A stretch of 64,000 bases of DNA from Tipula vernalis. Its lineage: Eukaryota > Arthropoda > Insecta > Diptera > Tipulidae. The DNA is taken from NCBI GenBank assembly GCA_958295665.1, contig OY282560.1, positions 22,279,653-22,343,652 on the forward strand, in the 5' to 3' direction. The notes below the pieces were generated by a model. The model made no database searches. It was not told the origin of the DNA and was given only the letters and a program-made list of their open reading frames with translations. Shown here piece by piece: positions 53,481 through 64,000 of this stretch; position 1 is the first letter of the stretch; the number at the start of each line of letters is the position of its first letter. A program made the translations under genes and the position numbers.

Positions 53481-54854
53481 CCAATTCTAAATAGAATAGA
53501 GATGGCATAATGTATTTTTTCTGTAAAATATTTTTTGTGAAAACTGTATTTATAATGGAGATAGAGGTTTCAAATTTTCAGGGGAGTATTTGAAGTCAGA
53601 AGGGAGTACAGTACGTTAGACCTTAGACATAAATAATTGGTGATATTTAAGAAAAATCACGATCCAACAACTTACACTAAAATTGTTTTTAGTTTTTCAG
53701 CCAATTTGAATATTAAAAGAAAAGTGATTTATTTATTGGTTTAGAGCTCTTTATCTATTTTACTATTAAAACGTTAAGCCCTGTATGCTGGTCGAGCTAA
53801 ATAGTTTTAAACCGGGCCACAACTCTCCACGAAATCACAAATAATTTTAGATTATCTTTTTGAGATTTTTAAGTTTATCTAGTAGGGCAGAGTACCGGTC
53901 AGCGAAACTGTAAGTGGTTAGTGGAAAATTTATTTTAAAGCAATTATAGTTTCGAACCCTTTTCATTTTCAAAAGCGTAATTTTGGCAGATGTATACCAA
54001 TACGGACTTGTCAAATATGCGAATATGTTTATCATTTTCACAAAACTAATTTTGGGGAATTGGAAGAAATTTATATAAAGAGTAAACATTGGGCCAGTCA
54101 TTTGGGTTGGAGTTCGAAAATTTTGTTGAAATTATTATTTTTGTGGTTCCTCCTGAATTTTGCAGGTGGTATGGTCACCCTATATCCTACCTAAGCTAGA
54201 AGGAGAATTTCAAAATAAAACTGAAAGACTATTTCTGCTGTCGGCATTTAACCTTTAAGGAAATGATTTGCTTAAATCCAAACTTCCATACAACTTTCTA
54301 TCTAGCTTGAAAAGTATGATTTTTATATCCCTATAAAATAGGGTCCTAGTCTAAGCTTAAGGAAGGATTTGAGAGTATTGTAAATCCAGACTTCCATAAA
54401 TCGTTTTTGTGCGGTAAAGATAAATGGCCGCATAATTTATCTAGCAGTGTAATTCTTGTATTCAGAAGTCCTAATCTAAATATTTAGCCAAAGCAGATAA
54501 AAGTTTTTGTTAAAATCAGGTAATCTCTCTCTTGTTTGAGTTTATCTGGTGCCGCATGCAGAGTGCTTTGATGTTTTTATAAATTTCACCAACAAATCTT
54601 CAGATTCTGAAAAAACCCATTGTAAAGTGGAAGTAATTTACTTCGCGCAAATTTACCATATTTGATTTGATATTGTCTGTGACTGGCACATTACTGCAAG
54701 AAAACCGTTTTATGGGTTTTTGCCTGAGGATGACAGAAATATTATATTATATTGATACTATAATTATTGCAAACAAATCCGGTAAGTTAAAATATTTTGT
54801 AAATGTATTATTAGTATAGCAGTTATTAAAAAAGGGGAGTACAGAAGTAACCGC
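53481..54854. other. Non-coding, right part of the insertion in the errantivirus
   Basis: AT-rich sequence with no recognisable protein; a frame at 53847-54101 has no domain. Two loosely similar stretches (AAATCCAAACTTCCATAC near 54275 and AAATCCAGACTTCCATAA near 54382) suggest an old internal duplication. The right edge meets errantivirus integrase sequence at about 54855. Confidence 0.4.
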
Positions 54855-54860
54855 TAATGG

Positions 54861-55343
54861 ATGAAGCAACCTTTGCATATAATAATTCAATTCATAGTGC
54901 AACAAATCTTACACCATTCGAATTACATAAAGGGCATATATATAATTATAAAAAATATTCCAGAAAATTTGCCAGAACAATCGGACGAATTTCTAGAAAC
55001 AATTCGTAAAAAATATCAACAAGTCGCAAAATATATTGCACAACTTCAATTACGAAATAAAACAAAAAAATTTAAAGCACTCAACACTGAACGTGATGAG
55101 CCAAGACAATTTTTCGAAAACAAAAAGATATTTGAAAAAACTACAACTAGGGACAAGTTAGTTCCAAAATACATAAAACATGTAGTTGAAAAAAATAACG
55201 CAGTAACCGTAGATACTAATAAACGAAGAGTTCACAAACGTAAAATACGAAATTATAACAAACACATCAATAAAGACAACATCTTATTGCAGGATACTCC
55301 TGGATGCTCAAGGTCAAACGATAGAACACTTCGACCTCAGTAA
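54861..55343 (+). pseudogene. Errantivirus integrase C-terminus
   Basis: FAYNNSIHSATNLTPFELH marks the last helix region of the integrase core. After a shift a 160-codon frame gives the DNA-binding C-terminal part, with IRKKYQQVAKYIAQLQLRNKTKK and a very basic tail. The pol frame ends close to the start of the env frame, which is open from about 55290 in a different phase. That overlap is usual in this group. Confidence 0.85.
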
Positions 55344-56350
55344 CGGAAAAGGCGTACTAGCTCTCCAACAAGGTAAAACCAGAATAATAGAAGCTTATTC
55401 AAAATTATTCCATATTATCGAATTATCCGATATACGAAATAATGTAAACCAAATCAATAATACCTTCAACGAAATAGTTCAAATGATGAATCATCTAAAA
55501 ATCAGAGATATACAAGCAGTAATAGCGGAAAGAAGAATGAAAAAATTAGATTCCTCACTGTACAATATATTGCCCAATACATACAAAAGTAGAAACAAAA
55601 GAGGACTATTTAACCCTTTAGGAAGTTTTATAAAAGCAATAACAGGAAATCTAGATCAAGAAGATCTTACTGACATTCAATCATCAATAAAAAAGCTAGA
55701 TAATGGTCAATACGAACTTATCGATAAATACAATGATCAAATTAAAATAAATAATCAATTAATAGATCAAAACATTTTATTAACAGAACATATTAATAAC
55801 CTCACTATAAAAATGAACACATGGATAAAATCAGCATCCATAGCTAGCAAAAATTTAACAGAAGGAACATTTTTAAACCAATTATTTTTACAATTGTTCG
55901 ACCAAATAGACATAGTTCAGGATCAAATGGACGAAGTTCTCCAAATTTTAACTTTTTCTAAAATTAACGTAATTATAGCAGACACATACATACTTGACAA
56001 CGAGGAAATGGAATACGTAACGTCAGAATTCGATAAAGATAATTTAAAAATTAATTCGGAAGAACAAATTTATTCTCTTTTAAAAATAAAAGCATTTTAC
56101 AACGAAACTTTCAACATGTGTAAAATCCAAACATATCCAGTAAAAAACCAAATTATTAACCAACCTTATAACTACATAATCCTAAACCCCAATAATTATA
56201 TGGTAATAAATAACCTTTGCCCAACAATCGAGCAAATATTCATATGCGAGAAACAACAAATCTACCCAATAACCGGACACTGTATACTTACCAGAGTTAT
56301 TGAACAATCAAAACACGAGCTGCACAACACAATACATGGAGCCAGCTGAA
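55290..56350 (+). pseudogene. Errantivirus envelope, surface and fusion part
   Basis: This is the envelope glycoprotein of an insect errantivirus, related to baculovirus F-type fusion proteins. It would mediate membrane fusion on entry. A furin-type cleavage site RNKRG lies at about residue 44 counted from 55483, followed by a Gly/Phe/Leu-rich fusion-peptide-like segment. A long coiled-coil-like region and four Cys residues toward the C-terminus (near CKIQ, LCPT, ICEK and HCIL) come next. The frame is open from about 55290 but has no assured ATG or visible signal peptide; the start is probably supplied by splicing, as in relatives. A stop at 56347-56349 and a frameshift separate it from the membrane anchor. 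Confidence 0.85.
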
Positions 56351-56817
56351 GAAGTCAAACAATTGGACGATGGATACCTTTACATATCATCACCTGAAGG
56401 ATTATCAATTACATCAACGTGCAATATGAAACAAGCACGAGTTGGACAATAACAACATAAACCTTGCAACCTTTGGACAATATCAACATAAATTTAACAA
56501 CACAAGAATTTATCGATCTACCATTATTAACCGAGCAAACTATTCACAAATTGGATAGAATAGACAACAGAAGCAAATATATTCAAATTTACCAACATTC
56601 GATCGTTGCATTTACAATAACCATAATTTTAATTATAATACTAATTATTTTGTTTACACACAGAAGAAATAAACAAACTTTCAAGAAATTTATTCTTCCA
56701 AAACTAATAACAACCCATAGGGATGGTTCGGAAGTCGAGGACAACTTCAGTCTTCCAAGGGAGGAGTTATGTGTCATTGCCCCACAGCTACGAAGAACCA
56801 CATCGATGGAAACATAG
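56350..56817 (+). pseudogene. Errantivirus envelope, membrane-anchor part
   Basis: After the break, the remaining envelope sequence appears first in one frame (56350-56450) and then in another (56464-56817). The latter contains a strongly hydrophobic membrane-spanning segment (VAFTITIILIIILIILF, about 56606-56656) and a basic cytoplasmic tail. The tail reads into the LTR start, as errantiviral env genes do. The gene is interrupted and cannot give one protein. Confidence 0.85.
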
Positions 56818-57110
56818 GCATCGGTTACAAAAGATAATAAAGTAGAATAAGCGAAATAAAATCGCAACAAAAATAATCATAATAAAATTGTCGTTGTTTT
56901 GTAATTCGAACTTCCATAAATACCGTTCGCTTACTAAACAACGTGTTCATAATTTTTTAAATTGTACTAGCGTAAGCAAGTACCTAGTCCACAAAATTGT
57001 AAAATCGCGACACCACAACTGCAAACATATAACTCAGTATATCATGTTACAATTTCTTACTCGAAATATATTTGGTGTTCAATTAAAACACTTCACTGTG
57101 AAATAATTGT
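56765..57110 (+). repeat. Probable errantivirus 3' LTR
   Basis: A purine-rich tract (AAGGGAGG) is followed by AGTTATGTGTCATTGCCC, the AGT start usual for this group. Env coding sequence extends into it. No second LTR exists in the window to fix its length or right end, so the end given is a guess. Confidence 0.5.
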
Positions 57111-58929
57111 CAACGGCCACATACATACGAGTATATGTATGCCAAATTATACGTTAATTAAATCCCTCAAATTGATCAATCAGTTTGAGTAATTAACTTT
57201 GATCTTTAATTAATCAATTTATATCGGTATTTAAACTTTCACTTTGCACTTTTTATAAAATTAATATTTCTCATTTGTTGTTTTCTTTTTTTTTTTTTTT
57301 GGCTCGATTTTTAAGATCTTGAAAGTATAATTTCGGTGTACAAAAGTAATATAAATGGTACATGCTTATCAGACAATCAAATCACAAAATTAATTCGTAT
57401 AAGTAATAATACTTGAAAATTAAAACCAAAACTACTCGTTCATACATAATACAGCAATTAAATGGCAAAAAAAATAAATTCATCAAGATATAATAATTTT
57501 AAAACAAAAGCTTAACTTTTTAATTTAATTTAAGATATAAATAAAAAACAAATGAAATTTGATATAAATCTTAAAAAACCAAAACTAAAAGAAAAGATCA
57601 TTTCGAGTTATGTATAGCGAGCGGTATTTTTATTGCCAAATGACATTTTATGCCAAAAAGGATAAATAAATTACCAACCAACAAACAAACAAAATATACA
57701 CAAAAAAAAAAAGGTTGTCAATGTCAATTGTGTCATCAAGATTTTTATGGTGGTGGGTGATTCATGCGCGGGTAAATTGTGTGCAGTGATTAAAATTAAA
57801 TTGGTTTCGGAAGCTTTATTTATTGCATTTTTGTAATTTCATATCTCTATCTTGGGCGGTTGTAAAATCAAGTGGTATATTCAAAGTTTTTAACTGAGTT
57901 TGATTAATATTACCCCTTCTGCCGCTTATCATAATATTTTTAATATTTGTAACTGTAGCGAAAAATATTAGGTAGGAACAATAAATAATATCGTTGCTGT
58001 GCTATATAGATCACGATAACTACTTAGGTTGGAATATATGTATGTATATAAAATTGTGATCGACTTACCAACTGTTTCCAAATTTATATCGGCTCCTCGC
58101 ACACAAACGTTCACCCTGTGTTTAGGGAACAAACTTTACATCAATCTGTCGACAATCACAAAAACAATTGAGCACTTCTTAACTTGATTATTATTGTCAC
58201 TAGCGCGTCAATTGACCACTTTAATTTAGCACACCTAAACCCTTTTAATTATATTATTACTAATTAATAACCAACATAACATGCCCTTTCTATGTTAGAT
58301 AAATTTCACTTCACACAATGCTTAATTACTCACAAAATAATTTATTAACGATTTACATCTAGAAATTTCCGAATTCAAAAACAAACAACAAAAAAAAAAA
58401 CAACAAAAAAACAAATGATTGTTCCTTTTAATAAATACAGTTTTTAATGATTTTATTGTAAACTCAATAATTTTACCCGTAAACCGGTTTTTCACACTCA
58501 ATAATTTTTATTATACGTAAGTTTTTACCACAATTAACATTTTTAGCGATTGAGGATTTTTAATCATTCACTTTATCACTTTTATATTAAATAGTTTTCT
58601 TTTTTTTTTGTTTTTCCTGTCTCCCGCTTGTGCACTTCACTACTGTATGTTTATTTTTTTATTTTTTATTTTTTAAAACCATAAAAAACACTAACCACAA
58701 GTCAAGCAGTCGTTCCTCTTTTATCACCTTTTTCCCGTCTCATCATTTGTTGTCTCTCGTTTTCTGTCTCTTTTCCGCACTACATCAAATTTTGTACATG
58801 GTCTTTCCCGATGTGCGGTTTTTTAAATAATTTATGAAAAAAACTTATAACAGCTGGTAATGTCACAAGGTATAAATTCAGGGGCTGAGTATCATTTAAG
58901 ATTGAGAACTTGAATAAATATGGAGCTTG
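57111..58929. other. AT-rich non-coding stretch, possibly host intron
   Basis: Rich in poly-A/T tracts and short microsatellites, with no transposon protein. The only protein-like item is a short P-loop motif at 57711-57836, listed separately. Base composition and lack of repeat structure fit host non-coding DNA. Confidence 0.4.
57711..57770 (+). CDS. Possible small-GTPase exon fragment (P-loop)
   Basis: The frame reads VNCVIKIFMVVGDSCAGK, closely resembling the first strand and P-loop of Rab or Rho-type small GTPases (hydrophobic strand, then GDSxxGK). The following residue is Leu where Ser or Thr is required. However, a good splice-donor sequence (GG|GTAAAT) lies exactly within the GK position, so the next residue would come from another exon. 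There is no clear acceptor upstream and no second exon was found in the window. It may be a real exon, a pseudo-exon or coincidence. Confidence 0.25.
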
Positions 58930-61560
58930 AGCGATCGGACAAACTAATTGACGATCTGACCCCCTCAAACCTCCACGCCATAAGCTGTCTCGACCGCCAA
59001 CAATAGATTCGAATTAGATATCGCTACGCAACACCAGGTTACAATCCGTCTAGATAAATTCGCGATGAACTCTAAAATTTTTCGGTAGCCTTCTATTCTC
59101 GTAAATTGCGATTAAAGCTTCCCTTGTTGCGAATAGAGATAATAATTGTAACGTAATCGTCGATTAGGAACTTCTTGTGACTGAGCAGGAACCGAATTTT
59201 GTGTGTTTAGCAGATGGCCTCCTCTATCTGATGGACTAGTTTAAGGACACATCTTAAGGGTGGCGGCGTTCTAATTTCTGTGCGTAAAAAGTTGTTTAGT
59301 AAACTGTTATTCTCTCACCCAAAGATATAGAATATATAGCTCTTAGGCTGTACTTAGACAAACATCAGTAATTTGTCTGTGCGGTCTAACCAATAATATA
59401 CTAACATATTTGAACGAGAATACAGACTTGATTATTTATGGAGATTTCAATATCTTGGAGTTGATTTAGAGGTGGGATTATAACGCTTTCATCCCATGGT
59501 TTGTGATTACATGTCTAGCTTTGGTGCGTCTCAGATTAATATTTTACCCAGCAGTCTAAACACTTATTTGAATTTGATGTTTTACACCAATAAGCTCAAT
59601 TATAAAATGGAATCTTTTGATGATATTGCTAAGGTGATTCGATTATTTTTGACACTCCAATTTCGATCGATTTCCGGTATGAAACCTGTAATAACCACAA
59701 TTACACTAAAAATATATCGGTTTTTGATTACTCACGCGCTGACATCAATTCAATAAACAATTTTCTATTTGAAGTGGAATGGAATAGAATCCTGTCATAT
59801 ATTGAAATTGATTCCGCAGTTAAATGTTTCAATGATTTATTTACCTCGGCTAGTCGTAAAGATCTATGGTTCACATAAGAACTCAAGAATTTAGAGGTGT
59901 AGCGTAATAAATCCTACCGGAAGTTTAAGCGTACTTGTAACACTGTGAATTTTATACAGTTTAAAATCATTAGAAAGTGAATTACTTGCTTAATCAGATT
60001 TTTATAAAAAATTTTATAAAAAGGGACCTCGCAATGATCTAACAAAATATCGTAGAATTGTCATATCCTGTATTCCTAAGCTATTCGCATCAATGGTTAA
60101 AGATGTTGTTATTTTTTCACTCTAAGCAATTGATAATTACTCATCAACAAGGATTTTTACTCGGTCGATCCACTGTTACTAATTTAGCACTTTTCATGAT
60201 TATTTAACTAAACACGCAATTAGAGCTGCTGGCTCGAGCTAGTTCTAGACGAAAAGATCCAGCAAGATCCAGCTTTTGGGTGTAATTGCAGAGTTAGAAG
60301 CTAGATATTTTTGCTTGAAATACTCGATCTTTTTATTTTCGACAAACTTTGAAAAGGTACGTCTATGAATTCGAAAAGTGTGTCCGTGTGTAGCATTTTT
60401 TCGAATTTCGAAAATTGATATATTTCAGATTCGGATTCCTCAACCCAAGTTACTATTAGAAAGTATTGTTAAAAAGTTTGTAACTCTTACCATTCAAGAG
60501 ATAAAGAGATTTGCATATAATAAAGAGATAATTTACGTTATAAAATTAATATTTTGGGATCAAAAACGCTTGTACTTTAAAAAGATCGAAAGCTCGAGCT
60601 TTGCAAAATCAGCAGCTCTACACGCAATCAATAAAACTCAGGTCGATGTAGTGTATTCTGAGTTTGCCAAAGCTTTCGACCGACTCAATCATCGTTTTTT
60701 GTTGGATAAGCTTAGTAAATTTAGCTTACTTATAGAATCGTAGAATATATGCGAGTCAGTCATTTAGGGCCTTTGCTATATTTTTGTTATATGTTAACGA
60801 CGTTATTAAATCGTTCGAGTTTGCAGAATATCTATTATTTACTGATGATATATGAAAATATTTTGTTTTAATATATCTTGCGAATTGGATCGGGATCTAT
60901 TCCAAAAAGACTTGAACGCTTTTTGTGTCTCATGAGCCTTAATGTGGAGAAATGTCAAGTGGTGAAAAACTCCAAATCTATGCACCCATTATTTTTTAGT
61001 TATTTGCTTGATTGTCAGATAATAGAACGGGTTCACTTAGTTAATGATTTGAGGGTGATTTCCATCTGAGACTTAAATTTCAACTGTCATATTAATGCTG
61101 TTAATAGCAAGGCTTACTCTATGCTGGTATTTATAAAACGTAACTTGAAAGACTTTCACGATATGCTGACCTTCAAATCATTATGTACTTCATTTGTCAG
61201 GGCACAAATCGAGTATGCCAGTGTTATGTGGTCTCCTTACTATGATTCAATTAGAATTGAAAGCATCCAAAAGCGATTTTTATTATTTACTTAGAAAACT
61301 GCCATAAAATGAACCCCATGGTTGTAAGCTGTTGCCGTACATTGATTGCTGTTGTCGTTTGGGTCTTCAAACATTAACTTCAAGGCGTAGGTGTGCGAGT
61401 GCCACTTTTGCAAGCGACATTCTTTAGTTAAATTTTTATTTTATGTCGAGGTAAAACCAGATATGTTTCTAAAAACTGAGGAACTAGCCGATAATATAAC
61501 GAATATACCTAAGTATAAGTGATTTCCGAATTTTTTTGTACAATTCCTCTAGGAAGCGGC
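58930..61560 (+). pseudogene. Diverged CR1-type LINE ORF2 (CR1-B)
   Basis: This is a heavily decayed relative of CR1-A. HLKGGGVLISVRKK is at about 59255 in the endonuclease. CDYMSSFGASQINILPSSLNTYL at 59503 corresponds to CDFMANMGTSQINSVPNSHGTYL of CR1-A. Linker pieces lie around 59850-60000. The RT start follows near 60040-60190. VDVVYSEFAKAFDRLNH at 60645 carries the catalytic Asp. FTDDI is at about 60840 in place of FADD. The C-terminal part is at 61100-61300 (YSMLVFIKRNLKDF, IEYASVMWSPYYDSI, RIESIQKRF), which CR1-A lacks. It is interrupted by a hAT MITE at 60221-60620. Confidence 0.85.
60221..60620. mobile_element. hAT-type MITE
   Basis: A 400-bp non-coding insertion in the CR1-B reverse transcriptase, flanked by the perfect 8-bp duplication CACGCAAT (60213-60220 and 60621-60628). 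The terminal inverted repeats TAGAGCTGCTG and CAGCAGCTCTA are perfect over 11 bp, and a second inverted pair CTCGAGCT lies just inside. An 8-bp target site and ends of the form T/C-A-G-N-G are the hAT hallmark. The 121-codon frame at 60378-60743 runs across the MITE edge into CR1 sequence and is not a gene. Confidence 0.93.
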
Positions 61561-61969
61561 CGATAATTTTAATATCTATAAATAGTTTAGTCATTTTCAA
61601 ATAATTTAATTTAATAACTCCTAAAATTTTAATTAGTTTCATAATTTTCAAAGCATTAATTAGTTTAATAATTTTAATAATGTTTGTAATTTTAGTTTCT
61701 ATAGTTACTTTAATAAATTTTCTTAATTTTAATTAAGATTTTATTAATTAATTACAAAAACTTGAATAATTTTGATAGAATAAAATTTTAGTATTTTAAA
61801 TTACTAAAGTAGAAAAATTATTTTATTTATTTTCTAAATTAAAACAATTTTACTAACTTTTTAATAATTAATAATAATAATTTCAACCATTTTAACATCT
61901 TTAATAATTAAAAATATTAAACATTTGTTTGGTTTAAATAACTGTGCTTATTTTAACAATAATTTATTA
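61561..61969. other. Very AT-rich spacer
   Basis: Dominated by TAATTTTAAT-like low-complexity sequence, possibly an expanded AT-rich tail. No gene. Confidence 0.5.
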
Positions 61970-62330
61970 GAGATCACTACAATCGCCTGAAAAATTCCAG
62001 AAATTTTAAAATCGAGAATAATTGAAAAGTTAAAATCCAGGAAAAAAATCCCAGAAAAAAAAAATCGGAAAGTTACCAGAAAAGCAATCCAGAAAAAATC
62101 CAGAAAGCTTACATTGTTTAAAATACATGACAAAAATTCAATTTTATAGGCATTTTTAATCCTTTGACATTAGTTGAAACCATGGTGGTTAATCAGTAGA
62201 AGCAATACGAGCGATAAAATTCCTTTAATCAACTTGGGCCGCATTTTAATTGTGTTTATGGATTTTAGTTTGCTGGATTTCCTTTTTCTGATGTTTTTCA
62301 GGATTTTTTTCTAGTTAAGGTAGCAAACCC
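61970..62330 (+). mobile_element. Family C element, short form
   Basis: A 361-bp element starting GAGATCACTACAATCGCC and ending AAGGTAGCAAACCC, flanked by AATTTATTA (61961-61969) and AATTTAATA (62331-62339), a 9-bp duplication with one mismatch. It shares its ends and AAATCCAGAAA-type internal repeats with the longer fold-back at 34691-35726 and lacks the large inverted duplications. No coding capacity. Confidence 0.78.
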
Positions 62331-62477
62331 AATTTAATAATTTTAGGGATACTATCATATTCCCGAACGACTAAATCCCGAAAACTACAAAGTAAACTGC
62401 CCCATCGAAAAGGAAAACCCCTTTAAATTTTTGTAAACTTTAATATGAAAACAAAAGGAATCTAAACAAAAGGACAA

Positions 62478-62645
62478 ATGCTAAGCGGCTTGGGGAGATT
62501 TTTATTTTAGTATGTGAAATACAAACGTAAATATTTTTATAAATGTAAATATTTTTGAAATTTTTCTGACGTTTTCTCGTCATCATTGCGCAAAGGCTCT
62601 ATTGCTAAGCGGGCTTGGGGAGTTCTCTATTTTAGTATGTGAATA
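62478..62645. repeat. Short direct repeat pair
   Basis: About 40 bp containing GCTAAGCGGCTTGGGGAG and TTTTAGTATGTGAA occurs at about 62479-62519 and again at about 62601-62645, with 3-4 differences. Spacing is about 122 bp. Origin unknown; it may be a tandem duplication inside an unrecognised element. Confidence 0.6.
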
Positions 62646-62714
62646 ATTATTAAAAAACCTAAAATTTTCAAAAATGCTCCAATTTTAATCTATGAATGTT
62701 AGATTTGTTAAAAG

Positions 62715-63680
62715 TCGTCAAATCGGGGGTTCGGGCGTAGGAATACGCGTAGGAATTTTAACTCCGAAATGCAATTCCTACACAAATTGTTATCACGAAG
62801 AACGGAGGACAGGGAAATATGTAGGAATTTGACACAAAATTCTCCGACAAAAAGATGTAGCGGAATTGTAAAGAAAAACCGAGTTTCGGTTTATAAAATG
62901 CAAATTTTTATCCCCTTAAAAGAATGCTAATTTTCACTATTTTTCCTATATACTTAGATTTGGAATCCCATAATTTGTATTTAATTGCAATAAACTTAAA
63001 TAATTTTTCTTCTATTTTAGATTGATATAGAAACATAATCTAATATTTATTAGTAATTTGTTGAATGAAGTAAAGGTACTGGTGTTGGGATGTTCTAACA
63101 TCACAATTTTCAATAGAGAGTTAGATATTCTATAGAGTTTTTGTCTCATTTCTTGTGTTTTATTATCATAAATCAGAAAAAAAATTACATTAAGGTTAAT
63201 CAATTTCAAATTTGTAAATAGCTAATTATTAGACTTATTGTCATAGCATTTAAGCTGAAAAATCCTTTCCGGTTGCAATATAAATGTTTATTTGTTATTT
63301 GAAATATTTGAAAATGAGTGCCGTCTACACACATCATTACTCCTGGGAACTCGGTTCGTTGGAAAAAATCTAATTTTTCCTTTCGTTTATCTTCATCGTC
63401 ATATAACTTTAGAAATCTTAGATTGGGCCATTGCTATTTCAAATTCCTTGCCAACAACATGGCAAGCAAAGCAGAAAGCTTTTGTTTTGGCGTCAAAGCA
63501 TATACATAGTCAATGACATAGTCAAAAATATCTGACCACACTATAACAAGCCAAAATAATTGAATTCGTGCAGGAATTTTAAATTCCTACAAAGCCTGTG
63601 ATAGCAAATTCCGATTTGTACAGGAATTTGAATTCCTACAGGAATGAAATTCCTATCGAGTTCTGTAATAGGCACAAATA
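62715..63680 (-). mobile_element. Harbinger-type DNA transposon, second copy
   Basis: A minus-strand Harbinger transposase fragment (63030-63525) is bracketed by related inverted, partly palindromic ends. These are rich in GTAGGAATT and AATTCCTAC: left 62740-62800, right about 63560-63665, sharing CAAATT and GTTATCAC/GCTATCAC. The ends fold on themselves. The exact termini and the 3-bp target duplication usual for Harbinger were not fixed. Confidence 0.6.
63030..63525 (-). pseudogene. Harbinger (HARBI1-like) transposase fragment
   Basis: Read on the minus strand, the frame gives NLRFLKLYDDEDKRKEKL, then TEFPGVMMCVDGTHFQIF with the first catalytic Asp. NKHLYCNRKGFFSLNAMTI follows, matching the conserved NRKGFxSLNxM block of HARBI1 proteins. 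A decayed continuation (63012-63209, MLEHPNTSTF) covers the next motif. The open frame is short, because a TAG stop lies at about 63437, so simple ORF finding misses it. Unrelated in sequence detail and opposite in strand to the copy at 969-1802. Confidence 0.75.
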
Positions 63681-64000
63681 TTTGAACCATTTGTTAAATT
63701 TAAAAAACTTGATTTTTGTTTTTTCAGGATTTTGTAATTCGAAATTTTGTCACAAACCCATAATTTTTATGTTTTTTCTTAATTAATTTATTTTAATAAG
63801 ATTCCAAATTCCAATTAGTTGAATAATGTTGATAGGCTTTGACTTTCTTGTCAAACAGTCTTAAATTTTATTATTTCTCTTAAAAAACAAATTATTTTAT
63901 ATTTTATAATATCAAATTTAAAATACGTAATCTGTATACAGGCAAAGTGCACTCTATGGATTAATTCCTCAAGTGTCAGAACCTGTGATGACTTTTAGAG
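63681..64000. other. Non-coding right edge
   Basis: AT-rich sequence with no recognisable feature to the end of the window. Confidence 0.4.

Larger units (their letters stand above)
54855..56950 (+). mobile_element. Errantivirus, right half (integrase end, env, LTR start)
   Basis: This is the right part of the errantivirus whose left half ends at about 48940. The break lies in the integrase core just before the MDEATFAYNNSIHS segment, and the two halves share orientation and family. It contains the integrase C-terminus, an envelope gene and a probable 3' LTR starting at AGTTATG (56765), after a purine-rich tract. The right end of the LTR could not be fixed. Confidence 0.85.

Noticed and set aside
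58630..58968. Two short overlapping frames, one hydrophobic
   Set aside because: T-rich low-complexity translation (Phe/Leu runs). No domain, no conserved motif.
60378..60743. 121-codon open frame
   Set aside because: It crosses the right edge of a hAT MITE into CR1 sequence. Only the last third is coding-derived.

Overview
The window looks like an AT-rich eukaryotic, almost certainly insect (probably dipteran) intergenic or intronic region. It is built nearly entirely from transposable elements of several ages. The element mix is typical of fly genomes: BEL/Pao, an errantivirus with an envelope gene, a second Gypsy-like element, two LOA-clade LINEs, CR1/jockey-type LINEs, Harbinger, pogo/Tigger, Helitron, a hAT MITE, a tRNA-derived SINE and fold-back elements. 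No complete host gene is evident. One short P-loop reading frame near 57.75 kb and two orphan ORFs (5.6-6.1 kb and 49.4-49.8 kb, minus strand) are the only candidates for non-transposon coding sequence.

Layout. 1-2.4 kb: a broken Harbinger (HARBI1-like) transposase. 2.4-5.6 kb: a roughly 158-bp tandem satellite of about ten units, flanked by two direct copies of a dispersed repeat (family A) and carrying two SINE copies at the same position of the satellite unit. 6.4-7.1 kb: jockey-type endonuclease and BEL integrase scraps. 9.5-10.3 kb: an element whose inverted ends are GGCCGAAT-type minisatellites (family B). 11.4-12.4 kb: a degenerate LINE. 13.2-17.7 kb: a BEL/Pao retrotransposon on the minus strand with one LTR and a tRNA-Lys-like primer-binding site. 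19.9-20.3 kb: a third family A copy. 20.5-24.1 kb: a degraded LOA-type LINE. 24.2-33.3 kb: a CR1-type LINE split by a nearly intact 5.63-kb LOA LINE, which is bounded by a 14-bp target duplication. 34.5-36.1 kb: a second family B element with a fold-back element (family C, 9-bp target duplication) inside it. 36.8-37.5 kb: an internally deleted LOA derivative. 38.8-42.6 kb: a dead Helitron. 43.0-45.2 kb: a truncated Gypsy-like gag-protease. 45.2-48.9 and 54.9-56.9 kb: the two halves of an errantivirus, separated by about 5.9 kb that holds a pogo/Tigger transposon and a second copy of the internally deleted LOA derivative. 59.0-61.6 kb: a diverged CR1 copy with a 400-bp hAT MITE inside. 62.0-62.3 kb: another family C element. 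62.7-63.7 kb: a second Harbinger element on the minus strand.

How they work together. The relationships are those of parasites nested in parasites. The two short LOA derivatives share both internal deletion junctions, so they form a real non-autonomous family rather than independent decay. The intact LOA at 26.8-32.5 kb has the matching 5' and 3' ends and is the obvious source of mobilising proteins. All four LOA-type sequences keep a hairpin of the same geometry in the 5' leader. Nearly every other coding element carries stops, frameshifts or lost catalytic residues and is best read as fossil. Some single-base frameshifts in homopolymers could be assembly errors.
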